Below are positions 34,180 to 41,914 of a stretch of DNA of 64,000 nucleotides, one piece after another (position 1 is the stretch's first letter; every line of letters begins with the position of its first letter). The stretch covers positions 868,001 through 932,000 of the forward strand of contig NZ_RCWT01000009.1 in the NCBI RefSeq assembly GCF_003688595.1, in the 5' to 3' direction. The notes beneath the pieces are model-generated. The model worked only from the letters and a program-made list of their open reading frames with translations, made no database searches and was not told the origin of the DNA. This stretch comes from Sphingomonas sp. PP-F2F-G114-C0414 (lineage in GTDB: Bacteria > Pseudomonadota > Alphaproteobacteria > Sphingomonadales > Sphingomonadaceae). A program made the position numbers and the translations under genes.

Positions 34180-35064
34180 ATGTTTTCAGGATCGATTCCC
34201 GCGCTCGTCACGCCGTTCGCCGCCGATGGCAGCTTCGACGAACCCGCCTATCGCGACTTCATCGAATGGCAGATCGTCGAGGGCTCGTCGGGGCTGGTCG
34301 CCTGCGGGACCACCGGCGAGGCGGCGACCCTGTCGTACGACGAGCATTTCCATGTGGTCCGCGTCTGCGTCGACCAGGCCAAGGGCCGCGTCCCCGTCAT
34401 CGCCGGCGCCGGCTCCAACGACACGCGCGTCGCCTCGGCCAATTTGCGCGCCGCGAAGGACGCCGGCGCCGACGCCGCGTTGATGGTGCCGCCCTATTAC
34501 AACCGGCCAGGGCAGGAGGGGATCTTCCGCCATTTCGAGGCGCTCGCCACTTCGACCCCGCTGCCGATCATCCTCTACAACGTCCCCGCGCGCACGGTGA
34601 CCGATATCCAGCCGGCGACGCTGGCGCGGATCGTGAAGGCGTTCCCGGACGTGTTCGTCGGCGTCAAGGATGCCAGCGGTGTCCTCGCGCGCGTCTCGCA
34701 GCACCGCGCGTCATGTGGACCGGATTTCTGCCAGTTGTCGGGGAATGACGATATGGCGCTGGCGTTCAACGTGATGGGCGGCACCGGCTGCATCTCGGTA
34801 AGCGCCAACGTCGCGCCGAAGCTGTGCGCGGAGTTCCAGGCGGCGTGCCAGGCGGGCGATTTTATCAAGGCGCTGGCGTATCAGGACCAGCTCTACCCGC
34901 TCCACGAAGCACTCTTCACCGACGCCTCGCCGGGCCCGGTAAAATACGCGATGACCAAGGTGCGCGCCGGCTTCCCCGAAACCCTGCGCCTGCCGATGAC
35001 CCCCGCCGGCGAAGCGTCGCGGGCTGCGGTGGACGCCGCGCTCGCACACGCCCGGCTCGTCTGA
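34180..35064 (+). CDS. dapA: 4-hydroxy-tetrahydrodipicolinate synthase
   Basis: A 294-residue TIM-barrel enzyme that condenses pyruvate with aspartate semialdehyde in lysine and meso-diaminopimelate synthesis. Key residues: 'CGTTGEAATLS' substrate loop, Tyr133 in 'ILYNVPART' and the Schiff-base Lys163 in 'GVKDASG'. The frame is open for 1.7 kb upstream across the antisense strand of slt, but those residues are not part of the enzyme; the ATG at 34180 gives the usual MFSGSIPALVTPF start. It precedes smpB after the oxygenase-like gene and supplies cell-wall precursors. Confidence 0.97.
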   Translation: MFSGSIPALVTPFAADGSFDEPAYRDFIEWQIVEGSSGLVACGTTGEAATLSYDEHFHVVRVCVDQAKGRVPVIAGAGSNDTRVASANLRAAKDAGADAALMVPPYYNRPGQEGIFRHFEALATSTPLPIILYNVPARTVTDIQPATLARIVKAFPDVFVGVKDASGVLARVSQHRASCGPDFCQLSGNDDMALAFNVMGGTGCISVSANVAPKLCAEFQAACQAGDFIKALAYQDQLYPLHEALFTDASPGPVKYAMTKVRAGFPETLRLPMTPAGEASRAAVDAALAHARLV

Positions 35065-35073
35065 AGCCTGCTG

Positions 35074-35724
35074 CTACAGGGCGAGATCGACGGGCCGCGT
35101 CGCCGCATGGTTGCCGTCGAAGGCGAACGCGGCGTTGGGCCCACCACGCTCGACCCAGTGCAGGAACAGGTGCGCGGACCAGGCATTGGGATTGGGTGTG
35201 ATCCGGCCGTGCCGACGGTGCACGCCTTGGTACAGTACGCCGTCGCCGGGCTCCATGCTGACCGAGGCGAAGCCCGCCGAACCGAAATCATCCTCGACCA
35301 CGGGTTTCGGCACGGCGATGTGGTCGGTGCCGATTTCCAGGTCCCACGCCACGCCGTCGCTATAGTCCAGCGTCAGCGACAGGCTATGCTCGCACGACGG
35401 CCGATCGCTGTGCACACGGCAGATGTCGCCTTCCTGGTAGATCCGGAAATAGCTGTACGCTGGCAGCAGGTCGCGCCCGATCGCGTTCGCGACGAACGGC
35501 GTCAGGCCCCAGAGGAACCCCAGCATCGGCGGATAGTGAAACCCGTAGACCTCGATCGCGTCGCGCCGCAGCAACGCCGAGCCGTTCTTCTGCGCGGTCA
35601 ACGGCGTGCCCCGAGCCTGCATGTCGGTGATGAGTTGGCGGAGGAAGGCGTTGGCGACCGACGGCGCGATCAGGCGCGGAACGGCGGCATAGCCGTCTTG
35701 GTCATAGCGTTCAGTGACGTTCAT
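35074..35724 (-). CDS. Fe(II)/2-oxoglutarate oxygenase-like protein
   Basis: A 216-residue protein that resembles small phytanoyl- or prolyl-hydroxylase-type enzymes. The HxD pair is in 'CRVHSDRPSCEHSLS' (His-Ser-Asp), and a distal His/Arg region is found in 'MEPGDGVLYQGVHRRHGRIT' with the final 'AHLFLHWVER' strand. The start is 'NVTERYDQDGYAAVPRLI', typical of this fold. The substrate is unknown. It is convergent with dapA, 9 bp apart. Confidence is moderate because I rely on motif spacing rather than a long match. Confidence 0.72.
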   Translation of the reverse strand: MNVTERYDQDGYAAVPRLIAPSVANAFLRQLITDMQARGTPLTAQKNGSALLRRDAIEVYGFHYPPMLGFLWGLTPFVANAIGRDLLPAYSYFRIYQEGDICRVHSDRPSCEHSLSLTLDYSDGVAWDLEIGTDHIAVPKPVVEDDFGSAGFASVSMEPGDGVLYQGVHRRHGRITPNPNAWSAHLFLHWVERGGPNAAFAFDGNHAATRPVDLAL

Positions 35725-35873
35725 GGCGTGAGCTAACCCAATGGCTGGGGGGCGGCAATCATGTGTGTGTAGGCGTGTGAACGTTTGGTTGGGGTGTCGT
35801 AAGACGGTGGCCTGTGCCGCAGTCTACGCCGCCCTGGCGAACGCGAACCTCGTTTGAACCAACCACAACGGTC

Positions 35874-35980
35874 TCCCCTCCCTGGAAGGGAGGGGCAGGG
35901 GGTGGGTAGGCCAGCTTGAGCCGCCACGGTTCGGATATGCGGAACCCGACCCACCCCAACCCCTCCCTTCCAGGGAGGGG
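35874..35980. repeat. Palindromic repeat, family C
   Basis: About 107 bp: CCCTCCCTGGAAGGGAGGGG with GGGTGGGT, then an ACCCACCCC-like arm and CCCCTCCCTTCCAGGGAGGG on the other side. It lies in the 334-bp gap before smpB, which otherwise holds no supported gene. A second copy is at 41546. Confidence 0.8.
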
Positions 35981-36058
35981 CGGAGAAGAGGAGGAGGCAG
36001 TTAATAACGACCACCACCGCTTCCCCTAAGCCTCGCGACCCCCTACATCGCGCGTCCC

Positions 36059-36541
36059 ATGGCACGTCCCAAACCCCCGACCTTCGAGAAGACCAAGATC
36101 GTCGCCGAGAACCGGCGCGCGCGGTACGACTATTATATCGAGCAGGTGTTCGAGGCGGGCATCGCGCTCACCGGCACCGAGGTGAAGGCGCTGCGTGGCG
36201 GCGAAGGCTCGATCGCCGAGGCCTATGCCGAGGTGAAGGGCAAGAACGTCGTTCTGGTGAATTCGAACATCCCCGAATTCAGCCACGGCAACCGCTTCAA
36301 CCACGAACCCAAGCGGCCGCGTAAATTGCTGCTCCACGAGCGCGAGATCAACAAGATGTTCGGCGCGGTCGCGCGCCAGGGCATGACGCTCGTGCCGCTG
36401 ATGATCTATTTCAATTCGAAGGGCCGCGCGAAGATCGAACTGGCGCTCGCCAAGGGCAAGCAGAACCACGACAAGCGCGATTCGGTGAAGGAACAGGACT
36501 GGAAGCGCGAGCAGGGCCGGATCATGCGGGATCGCGGATAA
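36059..36541 (+). CDS. smpB: SsrA-binding protein SmpB
   Basis: A 160-residue OB-fold protein that binds tmRNA and directs trans-translation to rescue stalled ribosomes. Characteristic segments are '[20 protein letters not shown]', '[20 protein letters not shown]', '[12 protein letters not shown]' and '[20 protein letters not shown]', and the basic C-terminal tail ends '[20 protein letters not shown]'. Length is normal. It lies downstream of dapA, as in other alphaproteobacteria, but no ssrA gene is in the window. The DUF2062 gene follows closely. Confidence 0.96.
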   Translation: MARPKPPTFEKTKIVAENRRARYDYYIEQVFEAGIALTGTEVKALRGGEGSIAEAYAEVKGKNVVLVNSNIPEFSHGNRFNHEPKRPRKLLLHEREINKMFGAVARQGMTLVPLMIYFNSKGRAKIELALAKGKQNHDKRDSVKEQDWKREQGRIMRDRG

Positions 36542-36575
36542 CCGACGTGGCGCCGGTGTCGATGACCCTATCGTC

Positions 36576-37130
36576 TTGAGCATATTCGGGCGTCTCGCGG
36601 CGTGGTCGCGTCGTAACCTGCCGACCCGCGAATCGATGGAGCGGAACCGTCTCCTTCGTCCGGTCGCGCACCGCGTGCTCGCGCCCGAACTATGGCGCTT
36701 CACACGTCGCTCGGTCCCGCGCGGCGTTGCGCTGGGGATGGTCGCGGGCATCCTGATCCCGGTCGCGCAGACGCCGGTCGCGGCGATCTTCGCGCTGCCG
36801 TTCCGCGCCAACGTGCCGACCGCGGCGCTGACCACCTTCATCACCAACCCGCTGACCACGCCGCCTCTCTGGATCGCGGCCTATTGGATCGGCTCGTCGT
36901 TGTTGCGGCTCGACGCGCATGTCCCCGGCCAGCCCGTCGCCGACGCCGCGGCGCGCACCGAATGGATCCCGTGGCTGATGCAGGCGGGGCCTGCCACCGC
37001 GCTCGGCCTGCTGGTCATCACGGTCGTCTGTTCGGTCGGCGGCTATGCGCTCAGCGCGCTTGGCTGGCGATTGTGGATCGCGCGCAAGTGGCGGCACCGC
37101 CACGACAATCGCCACGGTCATGTTTCGTAA
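36576..37130 (+). CDS. DUF2062 domain-containing membrane protein
   Basis: A 184-residue protein starting at a TTG. After a basic N terminus (SRRNLPTRESMERNRLLRPV) come the DUF2062 segments 'GVALGMVAGILIPVAQTPV', 'ALTTFITNPLTTPPLWIAAY' and 'LLVITVVCSVGGYALSAL', which give about three membrane helices. Function is unknown; members are inner-membrane proteins, sometimes fused to glycosyltransferases. It follows smpB by about 35 bp and is probably expressed with it. Confidence 0.85.
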   Translation: MSIFGRLAAWSRRNLPTRESMERNRLLRPVAHRVLAPELWRFTRRSVPRGVALGMVAGILIPVAQTPVAAIFALPFRANVPTAALTTFITNPLTTPPLWIAAYWIGSSLLRLDAHVPGQPVADAAARTEWIPWLMQAGPATALGLLVITVVCSVGGYALSALGWRLWIARKWRHRHDNRHGHVS

Positions 37131-37213
37131 CATTTGACACCGGTTGGAATTGACGGACCGTCCTATCGGCGTAGAACACATCGCATCCTGACGATCTTTC
37201 TCCGAGGTTCTTG

Positions 37214-39292
37214 ATGCGCAAGTCGATTGTTACCGTGATCCTGCTCGCGTCCGCCGCGTCGGCTTTCGCCCAGACGAAACCCAGCACCAACCGCCCATCG
37301 CCTGTGCTGGCGAAGGCCGCGAAAGGCCCGGTCGCGGCCAGGGACGCGAACAAGCCGCAGATCGGCGATTTCGGCTTCGACATGGCAGGCCGCGATACCA
37401 GCGTGACGCCGGGCACCGACTTCTTCGATTATGCGAACGGCGGCTGGGTAAAGACGACGCCGATCCCCGCCGATCGCTCGTCCTACGGCATGTTCCATGT
37501 CCTCCAGGACCTGTCGCTCGCGCGTACCCGTACGATCCTCGATGCCGCGGCGACCAAGCCCGGCGACAAGGTCGGCGATTTCTACTCGAGCTTCATGGAC
37601 GAGGCCGCGGTCAACGCGAAGGGTGTGACCCCGGTCAAGCCGATGCTCGCCGCGCTGAAGGCGACCAAGGACAAGACCGCGCTCGTCACCGAGATCGCCA
37701 AGCTCCAGCGCCAGGGCGTCGGTGGCCTCGTCGGGGTCGGCGTGTCGCAGGACGACAAGGATCCGACCACCTATGTCGTCCAGTTCGGCCAGAGCGGCCT
37801 CGGCCTCCCCGACCGCGACTATTACCTGAAGGACGACGCCAAGCTCGCGACCGTCCGCACCGCGTACCAGGCGTATCTCGCGCGGATGCTGACGCTAGCC
37901 GGCGAGCCAAACGCCGCCACCCGCGCCGCCGCCGTCTTCAACATGGAGAAGGGCCTCGCCACGGCGCACTGGACGCGGATCGAGAGCCGCGACGCCGACA
38001 AGACCTACAACAAGTGGACCGCCGCCGACTTCGCCGCGAAGGCGCCGGGCTTCCCTTGGGCGCAGTACATGACCGCGATGGGCGTCACCGGCCGTCCGTT
38101 CTACCTCGTCGCACAGCCGAGCGCGGTGACCGGCGAGGCCAAGGTCTTCGCCGATACGCCGGTCAACGTCCTGCAGGACTATGCGATGCTCAAGGTGCTG
38201 CGCGCGTACGCGCCGTACCTGTCGAGCGATTTCGACAAGACCAACTTCGCGTTCTACGGCACCACGCTGTCGGGCACGCCCGAGCAGCAGGCCCGCTGGA
38301 AGCGCGGCGTCTCGACCGTATCGGGCGCGATGGGCGAGGCGATCGGCCAGCAGTACGTGGCGAAGTATTTCCCACCAGCCTCGAAGGCGGCAGCCGACGA
38401 CCTCGTCAAGAACGTCATCGCCGCGATGGGCGAGCGGCTCCGGAACCTCGAATGGATGGCGCTCGAAACCAAGACCAAGGCGCTCGCCAAGCTCGCCGCC
38501 TTCACCCCGAAGATCGGGTATCCGGACAAGTGGCGCGACTATGCTGCGCTTCAAATCCAGCGGGGCGATCTCATCGGTAACGTCGCGCGCGCCAACGCGT
38601 TCGAATATGATCGCGACCTCAAGAAGCTCGGCCAGCCGATCGATCGCGGCGAGTGGTTCATGACGCCGATGACGATCAACGCCTACGCCAACCCGACGAT
38701 GAACGAGGTCGTGTTCCCGGCCGCGATCCTGCAGCCCCCGTTCTTCGATCCTAAGGCGGACGCGGCGGTCAATTACGGTGGCATCGGCGCGGTGATCGGC
38801 CACGAGATCAGCCATCACTTCGACGACCAGGGCCGCAAATACGACCTCAACGGCAAGCTCACCGATTGGTGGACGCCACAGGACGTCGCGCGCTTCAAGG
38901 TGTTCACCGACGCGCTCGTGAAGCAGTACGACGCGTACGAACCGCTCCCCGGCCAACATATCCAGGGCGGCCTGACGCTCGGCGAGAACATCGCCGACTT
39001 GGCGGGCCTGACGGTCGCCTACGACGCGTACCACAAGTCGCTCGGCGGTAAGCAGGCGCCGATCATCGATGGCACGACGGGCGACCAGCGCTTCTATTAC
39101 GGTTGGGCGGGCGTCTGGCGCACCAAGTTCCGCGACGCCGCGCTTCAGCAGACGTTGCTGTCGGACCCGCATTCGCCGGGCCACCAGCGCGTCCTCACGG
39201 TCCGCAACCTCGACCCCTGGTACGCCGCATTCGGCGCCAAGCCGGGCGAGAAGAGCTACCTCGCCCCCGCCAACCGCGTCCGCATCTGGTAA
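37214..39292 (+). CDS. M13 family metallopeptidase (first tandem copy)
   Basis: A 692-residue exported zinc peptidase of the neprilysin/PepO family. Signal peptide MRKSIVTVILLASAASAFAQ is followed by the N-terminal M13 domain ('DFFDYANGGWVKTTPIPADR'). The catalytic site has the zinc motif HEISH (His530 and His534), with the distal glutamate (about residue 591) in 'GENIADLAGL', and 'YAAFGAKPGEKSYLAP' near the end 'NRVRIW', which is the conserved C terminus. It cuts small peptides in the periplasm or outside the cell. A paralogue follows 120 bp downstream. The ATG at 37214 follows a GAGG ribosome site. Confidence 0.94.
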   Translation: MRKSIVTVILLASAASAFAQTKPSTNRPSPVLAKAAKGPVAARDANKPQIGDFGFDMAGRDTSVTPGTDFFDYANGGWVKTTPIPADRSSYGMFHVLQDLSLARTRTILDAAATKPGDKVGDFYSSFMDEAAVNAKGVTPVKPMLAALKATKDKTALVTEIAKLQRQGVGGLVGVGVSQDDKDPTTYVVQFGQSGLGLPDRDYYLKDDAKLATVRTAYQAYLARMLTLAGEPNAATRAAAVFNMEKGLATAHWTRIESRDADKTYNKWTAADFAAKAPGFPWAQYMTAMGVTGRPFYLVAQPSAVTGEAKVFADTPVNVLQDYAMLKVLRAYAPYLSSDFDKTNFAFYGTTLSGTPEQQARWKRGVSTVSGAMGEAIGQQYVAKYFPPASKAAADDLVKNVIAAMGERLRNLEWMALETKTKALAKLAAFTPKIGYPDKWRDYAALQIQRGDLIGNVARANAFEYDRDLKKLGQPIDRGEWFMTPMTINAYANPTMNEVVFPAAILQPPFFDPKADAAVNYGGIGAVIGHEISHHFDDQGRKYDLNGKLTDWWTPQDVARFKVFTDALVKQYDAYEPLPGQHIQGGLTLGENIADLAGLTVAYDAYHKSLGGKQAPIIDGTTGDQRFYYGWAGVWRTKFRDAALQQTLLSDPHSPGHQRVLTVRNLDPWYAAFGAKPGEKSYLAPANRVRIW

Positions 39293-39314
39293 CTGACCCC
39301 GTTCCATAGAGCCC

Positions 39315-39396
39315 CGTCATCCTGGGCTCGACCCAGGATCCAGAGCCACGCAGGTAACGCTGCGGGCTCTGGATCCTGACTTTCGCCAGGATGACG
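39315..39396. repeat. Palindromic repeat, family D
   Basis: About 82 bp: GTCATCCTGGGCTCGACCC and CAGGATCCAGAGCC, matched on the right by GGCTCTGGATCCTGAC and CGCCAGGATGAC. It separates the two M13 genes. Related copies lie at 44799 and 56730. Confidence 0.85.
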
Positions 39397-39412
39397 AAGT
39401 CTGGAGAGAAAC

Positions 39413-41458
39413 ATGAAGTCCTTCATCGTCGCCGGCCTGCTCGCCGCAACCGCCATCACCGGCGTCACCGCCGCCATCTCGCAAACGGCTGAGCCGACCC
39501 CGCCCGCACCCGCCTCGACCGGCGCGCAATACGGCACCTTCGGCTTCGACGAGAAGGGCATGGACAAGACCGTCCAGCCCGGCGACGACTTCTACAGCTA
39601 CGCCAACGGCACCTGGGCGAAGAACACCCCGATCCCGGCCGATAAGGCGGCGTACGGCGCGTTCAACTTCCTGTCCGACCTGTCCGAGAGCCGCACCCGC
39701 GGCATCCTCGACACCGCCGCGAAGGACCCGAAGTCGAAGATCGGCCGCGCTTACGCGACCTACCTCGACACCGGCACGATCGAAGCCAAAGGCCTCGCGC
39801 CGATCCGCCCGTGGCTGAAGAAGATCGCTGCGCTGAACGATCGCGCGGGCTATCCGGCCCTCCTCGCCGAAGCAGACCGCGCCGGCATCGGCGGCCCGTT
39901 CGGCGGCGGCGTCGGCCAGGACGACAAGTCGCCTGAGCAATACGCGCTCTCGCTCGGCCAGTCCGGCCTCGGCCTCCCCGACCGCGACTATTACCTCAGC
40001 ACCGACGCGAAACTGGTCGAGGCACGCAACGCCTACCGCGCACACATCGTCAAGATGCTCACTCTCGCCGGCGAACCCAACGCCGAGGCGCGCGCCACAG
40101 CGTTGCTCGCGTTCGAAACCGAGATCGCCAAGGTCAGCTGGACCCGCGTCGACAGCCGCGACGCCACCAAGACCTACAACAAGATAACCGTCGCCGATCT
40201 CGCCAAGCGCGCGCCCGGCTTCGATTTTGCCGCGTATTTCAAGGGTATCGGCACGCCCGTCCCGACCGTCATCGTCGCGCAGCCATCGGCGATCACCGGC
40301 ATCGCCAAGCTCGTAGCGACTGCACCGATCGGCGTGCTGAAAGACCAACTGATCCTCCGCTCGCTCGACGGTTACGCGGACGTCCTGCCCAAGGCGTTCG
40401 ACGCCGAGCAGTTCGCGTTCTTCGGCACCGTCCTCGGCGGCACGCCCGAGCAGGAAGCGCGCTGGAAGCGTGGCGTCCAGTTCACCTCCGGCGCGCTCGA
40501 TGACGAGGTCAGCAAGCTCTACGTCGCGCAGTATTTCCCGCCCGAGACCAAGGCGGCGGCCGACAAGCTCGTCAAGAACGTGCTCGCCGCGATGGGCCGC
40601 CGGATCGACAAGCTCGAATGGATGGCGCCCGAGACGAAGGTCAAGGCACACGCCAAGCTCGCCGCCTTCACGCCCAAGATCGGCTACCCCAGTCAGTGGA
40701 AGGATTTCTCCGGGCTGACGATCACGAGCGGCGACGCGTTCGGCAACGAATGGCGGTCGAACGAATGGCAGCACCAGGACAACATCGCCAAGCTCGGCAA
40801 GCCGCTCCAGCGCTGGGAATGGGGCATGACGCCGATGGAGGTGAACGCCTACGCCAATTTCGGCATGGTCGAGATCGTCTTCCCGGCGGCGATCCTGCAA
40901 CCGCCGTTCTTCGATCCGAAGGCCGACGACGCGGTCAATTACGGCGGCATCGGCGCGGTGATCGGCCACGAACTGAGCCATCATTTCGACGATCAGGGCT
41001 CGAAGTATGACGCCAAGGGCCAGCTCACCGACTGGTGGACGCCGCAGGACGTCTCGCGCTTCAAGGCGCTCACGGGCAAGCTCGGCGCGCAGTACGACGC
41101 CTACGAACCGCTCCCCGGCATGCATGTGAAGGGCCAGTTGACGATGGGCGAGAACATCGCCGATCTCGCCGGCCTGACGGTAGCGTACGATGCCTACCAC
41201 ACCGCGCTCGGTGCCAAGGCCGCGCCGGTGCTCGACGGGTTCACGGGCGACCAGCGCTTCTATCTGGGCTGGGCGCAGGTCTGGCGCCGCAACTACCGCG
41301 AAGCCAACCTTCGCAACCGCTTGCTGACCGATCCTCACTCGCCGTCGCAACAGCGCGCGTGGGTCGTGCGCAACCTCGACCCCTGGTACGCGGCGTATAA
41401 GCCGACGCCCGGGCAGAAGCTGTACCTGACGCCGGAACAGCGCGTTCGGATCTGGTAA
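39413..41458 (+). CDS. M13 family metallopeptidase (second tandem copy)
   Basis: A 681-residue paralogue of the preceding gene with the same layout. The signal peptide is MKSFIVAGLLAATAITGVTA; then 'DDFYSYANGTWAKNTPIPAD'. The zinc motif HELSH (His519, His523) and the third ligand Glu (about 580, GENIADLAGL) are present. It ends 'EQRVRIW', as in the first copy. The two share long identical stretches (for example ILQPPFFDPKAD), so they arose by local duplication. Differences in the N-terminal half suggest distinct substrates. Confidence 0.94.
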   Translation: MKSFIVAGLLAATAITGVTAAISQTAEPTPPAPASTGAQYGTFGFDEKGMDKTVQPGDDFYSYANGTWAKNTPIPADKAAYGAFNFLSDLSESRTRGILDTAAKDPKSKIGRAYATYLDTGTIEAKGLAPIRPWLKKIAALNDRAGYPALLAEADRAGIGGPFGGGVGQDDKSPEQYALSLGQSGLGLPDRDYYLSTDAKLVEARNAYRAHIVKMLTLAGEPNAEARATALLAFETEIAKVSWTRVDSRDATKTYNKITVADLAKRAPGFDFAAYFKGIGTPVPTVIVAQPSAITGIAKLVATAPIGVLKDQLILRSLDGYADVLPKAFDAEQFAFFGTVLGGTPEQEARWKRGVQFTSGALDDEVSKLYVAQYFPPETKAAADKLVKNVLAAMGRRIDKLEWMAPETKVKAHAKLAAFTPKIGYPSQWKDFSGLTITSGDAFGNEWRSNEWQHQDNIAKLGKPLQRWEWGMTPMEVNAYANFGMVEIVFPAAILQPPFFDPKADDAVNYGGIGAVIGHELSHHFDDQGSKYDAKGQLTDWWTPQDVSRFKALTGKLGAQYDAYEPLPGMHVKGQLTMGENIADLAGLTVAYDAYHTALGAKAAPVLDGFTGDQRFYLGWAQVWRRNYREANLRNRLLTDPHSPSQQRAWVVRNLDPWYAAYKPTPGQKLYLTPEQRVRIW

Positions 41459-41545
41459 TAGGCGACTCCCTTGGACTACGGGGGAGCGGAAGCGACGACG
41501 CTCTCTGCAAAGCAAAGCGCCCAAGTCCGCCCAACCCCCAACGGT

Positions 41546-41648
41546 CCCCCTCCCTGGAAGGGAGGGGCCGGGGGTGGGTAGGCTGCTTGGAACGCGCAGC
41601 ATCCGCCAACAGGCCGACCCACCCCCAACCCTCCCTTCCAGGGAGGGG
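41546..41648. repeat. Palindromic repeat, family C
   Basis: A second family C copy with CCCCCTCCCTGGAAGGGAGG and CCCTCCCTTCCAGGGAGGG arms. It occupies the 456-bp gap between the second M13 gene and cckA, which otherwise has no supported gene. Confidence 0.8.
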
Positions 41649-41696
41649 AGCAAAAGAGATCGATTCGTTCCTCGAACGCTCCGCTGGTGACGACCG

Positions 41697-41720
41697 GTTC
41701 CCCCGCGAAGGCGGGGCCCA
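41697..41720. repeat. Half copy of a family A palindrome
   Basis: CCCCCGCGAAGGCGGGGCCC is the left arm of family A without its partner, next to the family C copy. It could be a remnant left by deletion. Confidence 0.6.
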
Positions 41721-41914
41721 GGAATCAACCGCAACTGTCCGGAGCTCTGCCCCCTGCATCCGCAGCGGGACGGCAACATTTGATGCCGCGCAGTCTAACA
41801 GGGGCTGGCTAGACAGCCTCCCAGCGGAGGAGGTCCGATAAATCCGCGCCACCCCGCCGCCGCCCGGCCCCCCAAACCCACCAACCCGCTTGACGCCCAG
41901 CCCCGCTTGAGCGG

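Noticed and set aside
39317..41779. 820-codon minus-strand frame opposite the second M13 gene
   Set aside because: No motifs; antisense to a complete peptidase gene.
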